NCBI GenBank assembly: GCA_036245525.1
Contig: BTPG01000002.1
Span: forward strand, 167,669,501-167,733,500
Direction of reading: 5' to 3'
Source of the DNA: Semisulcospira habei
Lineage: Eukaryota > Mollusca > Gastropoda > Semisulcospiridae
DNA: 64,000 bases
Part shown: piece after piece, positions 43,783 to 55,786 of the stretch
Layout of the letters: the number at the start of each line of letters is the position of its first letter
How positions within the stretch are numbered: the stretch's first letter is position 1
Notes under the pieces: model-generated
The model's input: the letters and a program-made list of their open reading frames with translations, nothing else
What the model was told of the DNA's origin: nothing
Databases searched by the model: none
Position numbers and translations under genes: made by a program

Positions 43783-44081
43783 CATGTCAGTAATTGTCAC
43801 CTTTCAATTTGGGGGTTGCCGCCTTTCTGTCAAACTCATTCATCACTTCGGCATACATATAGACGGCAGTATTTGAAAGGTAGGTCATTTCTTTTTTAAT
43901 TATGACGATCTTTCGTTTTATTTGCATTTTAGATTTGTCTGCAATGCAGTGTTTGTAGAACTCATAGGAGAGTTATCAGCCGTTAGAGTTCAAGAGTACT
44001 GTCGGGTTCGGCTAGGTGCCTTGATTAGCGCTACCCAAGTCGTGAGCTACGTAATTAGTGACTGAACCGAACGTTGTGCCG

Positions 44082-44148
44082 ACTCAATGGTAGTGTCTGA
44101 CTAGCTTGGCGCCTACAGGCGCCAAGCTAGTCAGACACTACCATTGAG
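44082..44148. mobile_element. Family B core, perfect palindrome variant
   Basis: CTCAATGGTAGTGTCTGACT...AGTCAGACACTACCATTGAG: arms of 31 bases pair completely, although both differ from the usual GCCAGAATAGC sequence. No B flanks or TTAA ends are obvious. Confidence 0.85.
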
Positions 44149-44271
44149 ATGTGGCCAGCTCCGTCCAGACGTCACATCAAAAACAACTCCTGTGCAGGCA
44201 TGGTCAGTCGATCAGTTGAGATCAGTTGACGATGGTCATGGAAGTGACAGTACACTTATAATGGCTACACC

Positions 44272-44327
44272 TGTCCCGCGCGGGCCCATGCGGCCGTCTT
44301 CGGCCCGAAGGCCTTTTGCTATCTGGG
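44272..44327. mobile_element. Family D remnant
   Basis: CGGGCCCATGCGGCCGTCTT CGGCCCGAAGGCCTTTTGC TATCTGGG; left arm shortened. Confidence 0.55.
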
Positions 44328-45250
44328 ATGTGTGTTTTGTGAACGTGTGTCTGCAGTGGAGAAAGAGCGGCCAAATTTCAATCTGTAATGTGTGGAGTCA
44401 GCAAAAGTTACATGTCTTTCTCCACATTGAGTATGCGTTGCTTTAATAATAATAATAAATAATAATTACGGTATTTGTAATGCGCTTATCTTATAATAAT
44501 TATAACTCTAAGCGCGCACTCACAACTCGCGCACGCATGCGCACGCTTTAGAGAGTGACTCACGTACCACAAATAGTGAAATACATTACGACAGTCAGCT
44601 TGCGGTGCTTTCTGTAACTGTCTTTCAGTTGTATGGGGAAGACAACATTTTTATTTTTTCCCGTCCAGCGCCAACACCCGTAGCAGATGTAAAATATAGA
44701 AAGGTAGGGGGGGGGGGGGGGGTATGCTCTAAAATCGTGATTGGCGTTTTTACTGTTCTCATCATTTGTGGTTGCATTTTTTCCCCATCCTTGAGATCCG
44801 CGAATGGATGAATGGATGGAGGTTCCTCGTAAAACATGAAAGCCCAGAAAGGGTTTCCGTGATCCGTGAAAACGACCTGGTTATTTCGTGAAACGTGTAA
44901 GTCTATTGCACGACTAGAATTTCTAGTCAGAAAGCCCCCCCCCCCCCCCCCCCCTCCCCATCATCATCATCATCAGTCCCTTGCCCGAACTGGGCGTTGG
45001 GGGGACTGAAAGGCAGCAGCAACAGACAGTGCTCTCCACTGAGTTCTATTTTGGGCGGTGGCAAGCAAGTCTGGCATCTCGAGTTCGGTCCATTCTTTTA
45101 TGTTTGCGACCCGCCGCCCTCTAATTTAGGCTCTAGGGGTATCGTATGATTTGTGAATCTGATCAGGCAGCGACTATTCCTGATCCGTCTGTCACGACCT
45201 GCACGAAGTGAATGGCAGGTCAAACTGCGATGTGTGTCTGGAAAGGTGCG

Positions 45251-45305
45251 ATTGGTTAGTTAGTTCGGGGTTTAACGTCCACTGCACCGAAGTGATAATG
45301 GACGG
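45251..45305 (-). mobile_element. S1 SINE 3' end
   Basis: GGTTAGTTAGTTCGGGGTTT + AACGTCCACTGCACCGAAGT, the last 55 bases of S1. Confidence 0.75.
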
Positions 45306-45490
45306 CAAAAGAGGTGCGACCTATCCGGTCTGTTTATATTGCAAATGAGCTTCGGATATAACAAATCGCCAGGGGATCGATTTTTTCTTCTTGTTTTAGC
45401 CGAATTTTGTTACAGGCAAAGTAATTTACACAGAAATAGTGCTATCGGGACATCTGAACACGTGTTGTTGTATGCGACTTTTGTTATATC

Positions 45491-45560
45491 CGCTATATAT
45501 ATGCTATATATGCTATATATATATGCTATATATGCTATATATGCTATATATATATATAGT
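45491..45560. repeat. GCTATATAT minisatellite
   Basis: GCTATATAT(AT)n units repeated six times, ending in (AT)n. Confidence 0.9.
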
Positions 45561-45655
45561 GTAAAATATGCACGCGTTGAAAATGTGCAGTATCCATGCA
45601 GTGACGGGTTTGTATGCTCACCAATTTTACAGAACTTATAAAAAATTATTTTTAG

Positions 45656-45786
45656 TTAGCCCTTTTAGCCCCATTTCTCAAATTTTGGAGGTGTTGCCTG
45701 AAGGCGCCAAGCTAATCTGGCACTACCCATGAATTATCATGGTCAATCCATCGCCTGCTGTAGGGACTCGGGGCTAAATGGGTTAA
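45656..45786 (+). mobile_element. B1 MITE with left core arm deleted
   Basis: TTAGCCCCATTTCTCAAATT...GGGGCTAAATGGGTTAA; AGGTGTTGCCTGAA joins straight to GGCGCCAAGCTAATCTGGCA. Confidence 0.75.
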
Positions 45787-45854
45787 TTCGCAAAAGGTGA
45801 TCAAAATAGGGTATAATTATGTGTGTTTATACGGATTGTTGACCTTACTACCAT

Positions 45855-46123
45855 ATTTTGTTTTTGTTCATGTGATTCCTGCAGGAATCATCCTGAAAAA
45901 AGCCCACGCTACTGACAGCCAAGGGGTTAATTTTTATCAACCCTTATCCAAGGCGGTTGCTGGAGGTATTAACTGTAACATAATACGGTGAAACATGTCG
46001 TTTAAAAAAAAATCGTTGCCTTTATTGTATGCTAACCCTTTGGATGTCAATAGCGGGTTTTGTCGCGACGATTCCTGCAGGAATCATCGCGACAAAAAGC
46101 GCTACCGACAGCCAAAGGGTTAG
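45855..46123. mobile_element. Two family C palindromes
   Basis: 46032-46123 is near complete: CTAACCCTTTGGATGTCAAT...CCGACAGCCAAAGGGTTAG centred on GATTCCTGCAGGAATC. 45855-45929 is a decayed copy ending GCCAAGGGGTTAA. Confidence 0.8.
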
Positions 46124-46514
46124 TAATGTAGTGCAGTGGGTACATGGATCTTTTATGGTCACTTTGACAACATTTGTGACACATTCATGAGGGCAGTATG
46201 AGAGCAGTATGGACATATTTATTAGGCAAGCGTATCTTAACACGGTCATTTCTGTACCTTTTTCCTGTCTGTAGGAGACTGGGGCGGGAATGGGGTGGGA
46301 TGGTGGGTGGGCGGGGTGAGGATGTGTGTGTGTGTGTGGGGAGAGGGGGTGCGGGGGGGAGGGGGTGGGGGGGGGGTGGGGGCGGGTGTCATGCATTTAT
46401 TTATGAGATTGACTCTTGCTTTTTCCGTACTGTTTTTGTTCACCCCGATTATTATGTTTTGGTCTGTTGCATTAACACCACGTTCTTCATGACAGTCGTT
46501 TTGGCGCCATGCAC

Positions 46515-46573
46515 GGGTTGTCTCCCTCGTTCGCTGCCGCTAATCAGCGGCAGCGAATCGAGGGAGACAACCC
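46515..46573. mobile_element. Family F hairpin
   Basis: GGGTTGTCTCCCTCGTTCGC + TGCCGC, TAATC, then GCGGCAGCGAATCGAGGGAG + ACAACCC. Confidence 0.85.
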
Positions 46574-46757
46574 TTGTGTGTCGAATTAACATACTGTACG
46601 GGCCTGTTTATTTTCCGACCTCGGTCCGATGGAGGACCTGTCAAGATGCCTGTGGGGTAATTATATTAAACCACAGGAGAACATACATAGCAGCGTTGTG
46701 GGATTTTATTTCGCGTCTTGTTGATCTGTCCAGCGTGTGACCTATAATCTCTTACCT

Positions 46758-46949
46758 TAACCCTTTTACTCCCGAGATAAACTGAACACCAACCAATTTC
46801 ATGTCACAAAACCTCATAAGCCATGAGGTGGTATGCTTCTTGCTGGCCCCATTTAGCACACGTGTTCTTTGAGCAGATTAATTTTTTTGATGTTGAATCT
46901 TAAGTGATTTTTGGGAAAGACCTTGCAGCCATCGGCAGTGAAGGGGTTA
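46758..46949 (+). mobile_element. Family A MITE, decayed core
   Basis: TTAACCCTTTTACTCCCGAG...TCGGCAGTGAAGGGGTTA; the core is reduced to CCTCATAAGCCATGAGG. Confidence 0.7.
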
Positions 46950-47262
46950 CGACTGATTCCTTCCGGCCACCGTAACTAAACTGCTGGGGTTTCAGTACTG
47001 AGTGGCTTTACCGGCGGGCACGGCGCGAAAGCGCTGTTTTTGGCGGTCCGGCCCTGTTTGAAATTCAAACACTGTGGACAACCTGTTTGAATTAGAATTA
47101 TTTTCGCCGTCCCTATGGTCTCTTATTACGTATAGAAAACTGGTTTGTTGCCTGTCATGATTACATGTGTATCTTACTTAGTCGGCACACACCTTTCGCT
47201 GGTGAATGTGATTTGTTACCTCGTGTGATTAATTTCGTTTAAACAAAACCCGCGCAGGGCTG

Positions 47263-47322
47263 TGATCATTGTGACCTTACGGGTCTCGGTCGTAAGGTCG
47301 AAAAGTACAGATTAGCACACGC
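47263..47322. mobile_element. Decayed family E hairpin
   Basis: GTGACCTTACGGGTCTCGGT CGTAAGGTCGAAAAGTACAG. Confidence 0.6.
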
Positions 47323-47507
47323 ACAAAGGCTTCCTTCAGTACGAATGTGCCGTTGCGTGCCTAGACCAAACAAATTAGACGTGCCATTGAGCCCAGGTTG
47401 AACGACTTGTCCAGCTGACCAGACAATCCTGTTCCCGCTGTGAAACGGTGCCAGATTGATAAAATTTGAACCAGCAGCACTCTGGCGGCGGAGTGAGTCT
47501 CAGTTTA

Positions 47508-47736
47508 TTAACCCCTCAACTGCCGAGGAAAGGCGGACGGTACCCATCTGCAGAGACATAAACCCTCATGAGCCCCCGCAGTTGCGGGGGCTCATGAAGG
47601 TTTATGTCTCTTGTTAGTCCTATATTCTTTTTGCCTAATTTTGTCCCACTTATGTCTGCGTGCTTCACGCAAACGTTGGTCAGTGTGGAGTCGCTTCTGA
47701 CGCGAAATTCGTGATTACTGACAAAGAGGGGGTTAA
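47508..47736 (-). mobile_element. A2 hairpin MITE
   Basis: TTAACCCCTCAACTGCCGAG...CTGACAAAGAGGGGGTTAA. Core 47552-47612 in the ACATAAACCCTC/AAGGTTTATGT version; inverse orientation to 19203. Confidence 0.85.
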
Positions 47737-47881
47737 TTTTGTTCGTGAGCTCGCGCTTCATGGCCCCTTGCCCTGAATAAACCGACCATAGATAGCCCTT
47801 GTAAGTACTTGTTGTGGCTAAATTAGACATTCAGCGGCACGTGAACCGAATAACACACAAGTTCGCCTCTCTGATCTAATC

Positions 47882-48085
47882 ATGAACCTCTTCACTGCCG
47901 AGAACAATTGAACGCCAGCCAACTGCCAGAGGCATAGATCCTCATGATCCTCAGCTTATTGCAAGAGGCGGGGGCTCATGAGGATCTATGCGTCTTGCTG
48001 ACATCACTCTGTATCCATGTTTCTTGGAAGGATTGGGTTCTTTGACGTTGAATTTACAGTGATTAAAACAAGTGATGGGGTTAAG
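47882..48085 (+). mobile_element. Family A MITE with rearranged core
   Basis: GAACCTCTTCACTGCCGAGA...CAAGTGATGGGGTTAA; the core centre is replaced by TCCTCAGCTTATTGCAAGAG. Confidence 0.7.
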
Positions 48086-48149
48086 AAAGAAAGAGAGAAA
48101 AAAAGGAAAAGAAATGAAGACAGACGATTACTGGCTCGAAGCCGTAAGG

Positions 48150-48536
48150 GCCCCCACCCGGGTCTGCCCTGGGGGACTTGGGTGGGGTTAGGTATTTTTT
48201 AGTTCCCAGGGTCACCCTGGTCAGCCCCACAGGGTGGGTTTTTCTCTCTATTCTGGGGCATGTGTTTCTGTCTACCCTTTGTCCATTCACCTGTATTTGC
48301 CTTTTTAAAACTCGCTACTGTCTGCACTGCCTGTAGCTCTTGATATTGGATGTGTGTTGCTAAATGGTCTTAGCTTTATTTAGGCCCCATGTGTTAGGTT
48401 TATTTAATGTATTGGACCGGCTGGCGACATACATTCAATGTTCTGTTAATTTTTTTTTTTTTTTTACAAGCAGTGCAGGCACGTCCTGAGAAAGCCTTGT
48501 TGCTGTCGGGACGTTAAGCAATGTACAATCAATCAA
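48150..48536 (+). mobile_element. S2 retroelement, 387 bp, with 14-bp TSD
   Basis: Flanked by TCGAAGCCGTAAGG at 48136-48149 and 48537-48550. It begins GCCCCCACCCGGGTCTGCCC, has a T-rich interior, and ends GTTGCTGTCGGGACGTTAAG CAATGTACAATCAATCAATC. No open frame or clear pol III boxes. It inserted into a family E hairpin, whose right arm follows at 48551-48575. Truncated tails are at 4406 and 56359. Confidence 0.85.
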
Positions 48537-48639
48537 TCGAAGCCGTAAGGTCCAAAATTACAGACCAGCACACATTTTCTTTGTTTACGAACTGAAAGGA
48601 TCTGTCTTTATCTTCATCAAGTTTTAACCTAAAAGTTCA

Positions 48640-48833
48640 GTCCGAGAAAATTTGAACATCAACATTGAGTCCCCACTGACATTTGCGGGGGCTCATAAGG
48701 ATCTGTTCCTCTTGTTGACACCACTTTGAATCCATGTTCCTGGGTCAGCTACTTTTTTTTTTTTTTTGGTGTTGAATTAACAAAGATTGCACTGAGAAAC
48801 ACTGTCTGTGTCAAGTGGCACTGAACGTGTTAT
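48640..48833 (+). mobile_element. Family A MITE, left core arm lost
   Basis: AGTCCGAGAAAATTTGAACA...GGCACTGAACGTGTTA with a poly-T expansion in the right flank. Confidence 0.7.
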
Positions 48834-48835
48834 TC

Positions 48836-51391
48836 TAACGACAAGCCTGTGCAAGAAACATTGCAGAACCAGGCAAGTTCTCACCATCCATATCACTAGG
48901 TGATAAATACGAGCGCACTTGACGTTACCCCAGCACATTAATGCTGCCTTCATATCTTCATGTTATATTATCATTGAATGTTTTATCGCAGGCGTTGCCC
49001 GATGATTTGTTGCGGAGCGATCATACCCCATGCTCGAAACCCCACTGTCATTGCCCGTTGAGTCGGGTTCTGATGGCGCGAGGTGTGACCGCTCTGGGGG
49101 AAATGCGAGTGGGATTTTTGATTGCACAAAGTTTGACCGACCACTCAAGGAGGCAATGTTGGCCGGTTTTGAAAATAACCTCAAAAGTTAAACGTTTAGT
49201 GCTGAACGTCTTTCGCCCACCGCGAAGGTGTTTTCGAAGACGAGGCACAAAATAGGGTCTGTACATATTTTGACCGCAGCTGGTTTCGAACCTTCAACCA
49301 CTGGGGTTTTGAGGGCGTCGGGAACGAGTATGACGGCGTTTCCTTTCATCAGCTGAGTTTATGTGCCCATTACAAACGGAAACTGCATTTGGAGTGGGGC
49401 GGAATAGTGAGGCTCCGTTTACAACGAACGACTGAGAGCGAAGATACGGAGGATAACCAGCTTCTTAAATTAACCCGGGCTCCTGAGGATCTATGCCTCT
49501 TGGAGATGGTTTGGAGTGTTGTCTATGCTGATTTGAGAAACTGGTTTTCCATGATTTCGCTCTCGTTTGTTTTTGGGAGTTGTTCGTTGCAAACCTAAAC
49601 TCACTAATAACAGAGGTGAGTAGGTTATGACCACTGTAGAGACAATAACCGTGGAGTCTTTATGGCTCAGTGGCCTCTCGCTCTCCAAGGACTTAAATAA
49701 CACTGAACACTGAGGGGCAGCAGAAGAAATTCAATGTAGCACAGTGATTTGAACCACAATCTGTTACTTTCGCTATCGACTGCCTAATCCATGTGTGTGT
49801 GTGTGTGTGCGCGCTGATCTGTGATTTTGGACCTTACGCTTGGGTCCATAAGCTCCAGAATCACGGTTATTCAGAAACAAACTTGTGACTGCGTGTTTGA
49901 AGTGAGAAAGAACAGAGCTAAACTTCTGTGAACTGACAGTACCTTCTTTCATGATGTAAGCCTGTGGAGGAATAAGTGTCACAGATCGGCACACAACTCA
50001 GGGTATGTAGACAGCGTAGCGGAGATAAGGACTAGGTCCCGTACGACCCACTAGACTGCAATTTATGCTTGAATCAGACAAAATGTAAGTCAGTATTGTT
50101 CATGTTTAGCATCCCCTAGCTGCAAATAGATTGGCGCACCCGTAGCTAGTTGCAGAGGTAAAAAATGTGGCCTCAAACTGTCATAATTTGATGAAATCGG
50201 CGAGATTTAAGTGTGCAAAATTTGATTGATCACGTGTCCGATTCATCAGGCCAGGTTCTGCTGCTCATCTGCGCCTACACTACACTAATTACACGTGTTC
50301 TTGTGGCTTGTACAAATGACAATAAGTGGTTAGGTTAGGGAATTTTAGTGAACTGAAAAAGCTTATTTGATGTTGGGACTACGCTGTGCAAAAGACGACC
50401 GCGGTTGTTCAGAATTAATAGGCTACGGTGTGAAGGATTTGGGACTACACTGCACACGACAGATACAGGAAACATATCTTGTTTGAAGTACTTGCAGTGC
50501 AACTAGTAGGTACGACATTTCCCAATGCCAAAACAGAAATTAACATTTGAAATAAAGTAAATATGATATTTAGTTGAATAATGTGTATTATGTAAAATAA
50601 GTTAAATTTGCAAAACAACGGCTGGTAAAAACGTAAAGATGTGACCAGCTGTTCTTTGTTTAAGTCCCTTCTGTTTATAGAAGGGACTTTTTAGGATGGG
50701 TCGTGGTGGGGCGAATTTAATAACATGTCCATGATGTCAAAGGTGGGCATGCCTAAACCTCTGACAACTGAAGTAACAAGAAAAAAATTACGTCATGTCT
50801 AGTTACGCTAACCTCGTTGCTGAACGTACATTTGGCGCGAAAGGGCGTATGACTGTGTTTGTGTGTGTGTGTGCGTATGTATATAGACTCGAGAATCTCA
50901 GATCATTGATGTACGCACAAGCTTGAAACTTGGCGAAATACTTTATTTAAGGGGTGGCTAAAAGAGCCTTCGAGCATGTTGTAATTGAAGACATGAAAGA
51001 CCCTTTATAGAAAGTCGGTTGACCCAGATTAGAGTCCGTAATTTTTGTCATATTTACTTGAAAGTTTTGATATAGCTAGTTTGGAGAAAGACATTGATTG
51101 AGTTCATTAGCCAGCCGTATCTCTTCAACTTTTTGAATAATAATTAATTCATTTTGCAACTTTTCAAGTTTTGGATATACTCCCATCTAACAGTCAACCC
51201 TGGAAGAGGCTGTGTGGAACGAACAGTCAGCCCTGGAAGCCGCTGCGTGCCTTTCGGATCCGATGAGTGGCGTGAAACATTAATTTCGTCACTGTGTACA
51301 TCGCGTCTTGAGACTAGCGATGCCATGACGTCAAGCATATAGTGACGTCATTTTGCTGCTCGTGCTATTTTTCTTCAGAATTCCTGTCGCT
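48836..51391. other. Long stretch without a recognised gene
   Basis: Apart from the E hairpin at 49812 and a lone A right arm at 49480, it looks unique and AT-rich after 50000. A 104-codon frame at 48941-49255 carries no motif I know. Two TGACGTCA-like sites at 51326 and 51344 adjoin the LINE-1 insertion. Confidence 0.4.
49812..49868. mobile_element. Family E hairpin, decayed
   Basis: GCTGATCTGTGATTTTGGAC...GCTCCAGAATCACGG. Confidence 0.65.
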
Positions 51392-51403
51392 ACTCCAGCC
51401 CAC

Positions 51404-52074
51404 TTACTTACTTACTTACGCCTGTCACCCCTACCCGGGTATAGGCCGTCGACGAGAGACCTCCAGCAACTCCTGTTCTGTGCTTCTCCTTCGATTCTAC
51501 TCCAGGTGGTTCCCAGTCTCTTGATGTCTGCTTGGAGGTCTCGACGCCAGGAGTTTCTCGGCCTACCTCTTTTCCTCTTTCCCTGGGGGTTCCGTGACAA
51601 TGCCTGCCTAGTGATTCACTGATACCTAGCAGGGAAAGGTTGTACTTTTGCATTTCCGCTGCTATCTGGGCGGCCTTGCCGCTCTGGTACATGGTCTTGA
51701 CGTTCCATGTGCCCATGGTTGTATCCCTGGATAGAGAGAGGCGGCTCGGTCCTGTGGCTTCCGAAGACTTCCGGCTTTCACCACAGGACGTCATAAGTCT
51801 TCTGGTAGAAGAACCTTCCTCCTCCAGTAATGGAATTACTGTTAGTCTTTTCGTCGGCGTTTTTGTAGCTATTTCCTTTTTTTGCAGGGTGGGGAAGCTA
51901 CCCCCACGCCCAACCCCCTTACTAGGAGGACCAGGGGTTTTCTGTCGGGGTCACCTTCCCTTAGACCATGTTGGTTCACGGCACCTTATTTTATTCGGTG
52001 CACCCCTCTCACGAGGGACCCCCTATCCACCACCCAGGGGACGCGCCTCAACGCCATATGGTCCCAGCGCGAGG
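51404..52074 (-). mobile_element. Internally deleted LINE-1, second copy, different junction
   Basis: 671 bp, minus strand, TSD ACTCCAGCCCAC at 51392-51403 and 52075-52086. Same 5' region as 36721-37329 but runs about 20 codons further (QIAAEMQKYNLSLLGISES) before joining the same 3' end at ...GGCAGGCATTGTCACGGAAC. The fused frame stays partly open. A (TAAG)n tail adjoins the left TSD. Confidence 0.9.
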
Positions 52075-52842
52075 ACTCCAGCCCACAGAGCGTACTAATG
52101 GGGGGAATCGCCGTTTGTCCATCTTTGTTTGAGTGTGCCGGCGTGTGTGTTGATCAGAGGATGGTTTAGAGAGGGGGGACATGGATCAGAAGGATAAGCT
52201 TTAAAATATGAACAACTGTGAATGTTCCTAAAAGAAAAACGCAAGTGAGCTTCAAACAATACGGTAGACTTTTGGATGAAATCCTCATCTTGCTCAATAG
52301 GAGATATTTCAACATCAGGATCAGGTCAAAGACAAAAGGTAGAGACCCGTGACAGGAAGGACAGCTCTCATATAGAAAGGACTTTGTGGGTTATGGTTCA
52401 TCCCATGTTGTTTAATGGTGAACTGATGTAAGACGATTCAAAGCCTCAAACTATGGTGGGAATATACTGTATTCACGTACTGTTTCGTAACACAACTGTA
52501 ATACATAACACGACTGACAGTCATCTTGCAGTCGTGTTGCGATTTACATCTGGTTCAATACATCACAATAAAGATATAGACTATCTTGTTGTTTCACAGT
52601 TTGCAAGCTGTTCAGCTTAATACATCTTCCTTTGGTTGCAACTTGCAACGTGACCATTAGAAAACACAGACTGAGCATACCCACAGCTCTTCGTGTCTTT
52701 GGTAACTCGATTAACATCAGCTGTTAGTCGTATTACCATAGTTACTTACGGCTAAAAAACAAGCAAGGTTTGTACATCTAACCGTATTTTTTCTTTTTCT
52801 TCGTCTTTTTTTTGTGTGGGAATATTCTGCCCGGATTGAAGT

Positions 52843-53210
52843 GGTTCACCGTGCACTTCTTGGCTCATGTGCGATAGCAAAAGTAAGTCTATGAAATTGG
52901 CCAGTGGTCGTCTGTCTGTCGTAAACTTTAACGATGGTATTTCCCATTCAAGACACAGACTTCAAACTTGGTCCAGGCCAGACCTTTCTAAACGTACCAA
53001 TTTTAGTGACCTCTCTCAAAGGTCAGGGTCACAGGGGATCAGGAAATATGTCAAAACTAGCAATATTTTAATAAAATACCTTTTTTCCTCAAATACTATT
53101 CACAACCCGAAGCCCAAACTTAGTACAAAGACACCTGATGGTAAGACCTTCCTATGCATACTAATTTGGACGACCCATCGGAAAGGTCAAGGTAAAAGAG
53201 ATCAAGAATT
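52843..53210 (+). repeat. Family R repeat
   Basis: GGCTCATGTGCGATAGC, AAACTTTAACGATGG, CAAAGGTCAGGGTCACAGGG, CTCAAATACTATTCACAACC, ACACCTGATGGTAAGACCTT, matching 39530-39875 in order. Confidence 0.8.
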
Positions 53211-53611
53211 AGGTATGTCAATAGGCATGTAGGGTAATATTAAAATTTAAAAAAATGAATAAAGTGGTTTTCAGACTGACTTTCTGTCGCGTCAGATTTC
53301 GTGCAAAGTGGAAAAACAGTCATATAGTTCAAGGGGGGCTTAAATAGGAATTAGTTACTGTAGGGGTTAGTCACTGAACATCCATAAGTAACATAAGCCA
53401 TTGCATGCAGATGACATGACTTGGGTGTAACGTGCGTTGTTCCCACAAATGTTCGTGTTGATCAGCCTCATATAAAATAGTCAACATTCCAACCGGGGTA
53501 TTTTAGCAAAGCAAAACGCATTCTGTCATAACAGACACTTTTCCTTTGTATTTTACTTATATTAAAATCAGACATTTACATAATGCATAAGTGTAACAAT
53601 TCAACGTGTGT

Positions 53612-53642
<31 letters not shown>

Positions 53643-54583
53643 GCGGGGGGGCGCAGCCATTTTTGCACAGTGTAGTCCCACACTCTTCACACCGTAGGCC
53701 ATCTCAGCGCAACCGCGACCATTCCTGCACATCGTAGTCAAAACATCAGGCACCCTTTTCTGCTCGAAAGAGACTAAAATTCCCAAATTTAAACACAGAA
53801 TACCATTTCTACAACCTGCAAGAATGTTGACAAGTGCAGTTAGTGTAGTGTGGACGCTGTTTTGCAGCAGAATCTGTCCCAACGAATCGGACACTTATCG
53901 ATCAAATTTTGCACACCAAAAGGTCAGCGATTTCTTCAAATTATGACAATTTCCCGCCAGCTTTCGAAATTCTAAAGAGCTGCAGGTGTGCCAATCTATT
54001 TGCAGCTAGCAGATGTTTGAAATGAACAACATCGACTTCTATTTTGTCAGAAACAAGCATAAATTGCAGCCTAGTGGGTCTTTGGGGACGTAGTCCCACC
54101 TTCCACACCGTAGTCCTGTCTACATACCATGCAACTGTTAGAAACAAACCTGCGATTTTGAAGCGAGAAAGAGCAGAGCTAAACTCCTTTGAGCTGACAG
54201 TGGCTTCGTATTATGTCTGTGAAGGAATCGGTGTTGACCGTGGCTTGATCCCCACCTACTCAAACATCTGGCGCGAGGGGAAAGCTGTTGTTAGTAACAA
54301 TATTGCTCTTGCGACTTTGTCAGCGAGGTTATCGTACCAGGGACCGACGCTATTGAGGTCCCTAATTCAGTGCAATTTCGGATCTTGACCCCCTACGGAA
54401 CTGAGTTTGTGATAAGTCCCCCCTTGGGACACCTACGGTAAATGCCGCGTGACCTTACTTGTGACCTCAGGGAGGAGATGAAAACGGGGATAAGTTGAGT
54501 CTGACTTCTGTCCAGTGAAATTTCGGACCGAACTCCATTACTTCGTATTTTTAACCATAGGTAGGGGATGACAGGCAGTGAGC
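53211..54583. other. No recognised gene
   Basis: A GT/G-run at 53610-53650 is the only simple repeat. The motif CACACCGTAG/TGTAGTCCCAC recurs at 53670 and 54105, suggesting decayed repeat DNA. Confidence 0.35.
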
Positions 54584-54652
54584 ACACTGGTTGTCTTCCT
54601 CGATTCGCTACCGTTTATCAGCGGTAGCGAATCGAGGGAGATAACCAGTGTT
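54584..54652. mobile_element. Family F hairpin
   Basis: ACACTGGTTGTCTTCCTCGA...TCGAGGGAGATAACCAGTGT; GCTACCG/CGGTAGC inner arms, TTTATCA loop. Confidence 0.85.
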
Positions 54653-54877
54653 AAGTAGTGACTTAAAATTAGTTTCGTCTCCTTTCCATCATGCAGTCAA
54701 AAAGTAAACCTAAGTAAAACTATTTCACACAAGCAGTGAGTTAACTCGATTTTTACCTTAGTTTTCGTCTGATTCCTCAACTCAATTTGGAATCACTGTT
54801 GAAATCAGAGGAACATGTTCAACTTTTCGATCGGAATCCTAGACATAATACCTGCATGTACATGTGTACATTGAGCT

Positions 54878-55091
54878 TTAACCTGCTCAGCGCCAGCTCA
54901 CGCAGACTGTGTTTCCGCAGTCTTCGTTAATTCAGTAACAACACGCCCTAGCTTTCCCAGAAACATGACTTTAAAGTGATCTCGGCAAGAGGCATAGATC
55001 CTCATGAGCCCCCGCAACTGCGGGGGCTCATGAGGATCTATGCCTCTTGCAGTTGGATGGTGTGCAGATTTCTCGGCATTGAACGGGTTAA
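54878..55091 (+). mobile_element. Family A hairpin MITE, best-preserved copy
   Basis: TTAACCTGCTCAGCGCCAGC...CTCGGCATTGAACGGGTTAA, 214 bp. The core 54985-55050 is a perfect 31-base-arm palindrome with an AACT-like loop. It lies about 700 bases upstream of the ASB start codon. Confidence 0.9.
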
Positions 55092-55786
55092 AAGCACAAA
55101 GGTCTTGTAACCGCCTGTGGTTTTAGGAATCTTTGGTCATGTCATCAAGCCACAAGGCAAAAAAATACCGACGCAATCAACGGGGAAAAAGTTCTACTTA
55201 CACCTCATAATTTGTTTTTGGTTTGGGTTCTGCACCGTGGAAACACTCATTCTTGGGATACTCGCCTACGTGTGCCTGATACTAGCAAAGGTTCGAGACG
55301 AGCCACATTTGTTGCCACTCAACCCGGGTCAACATCCGTGTACAGTTCGGTCGTTTTCATTTCGGAGGAAGATTAATGGCGAGTAGGTGACGGCTTTCGC
55401 TTCTAAATGGGCGGCAGTGTTTGTGTGCACACGTGTACCAATCACACACATTGCTTTTATAGTTATTCTAGCAACGAAACATGCGAACTGTAAGTGGTTC
55501 TCACGCCAGATAGGGCATGGTTTCGACATTTCAACAAAAAAAGAAACACGCTAGAAAAGACAAGTACAACAACAAATTGTGTTGTAATTGTGTTTCCTAA
55601 GCGCTTTTGTTTTTGTTGTTGAGATTTTCTTTATATTTTACACGCTTGGCAGTTGTCTGTTTGGCCTGAGTTTCGAGATTTGTTTTGTATCGGTTAGACC
55701 TCTGTTGCCTTGTTAGTCAACATTTCGTTTTGTTCTTTATTAGATGCTGACTGTTTGAGTCGTTTAGTCCACACAACATCGCCATT

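Noticed and set aside
46198..46740. 180-codon plus-strand frame
   Set aside because: Runs through a G-rich tract and a family F hairpin; no domain or splice signal.
51640..52098. 152-codon plus-strand frame
   Set aside because: Antisense of the LINE-1 5' region; the sense strand carries the endonuclease start.
54985..55050. Regularly recurring palindromes as a CRISPR array
   Set aside because: Copies are kilobases apart, inside TTAA-bounded elements with no unique spacers of constant size, and the DNA is eukaryotic.
55117..55386. 89-codon frame with a hydrophobic stretch upstream of the ASB gene
   Set aside because: No homology I recognise and no splice connection; kept out for lack of support.
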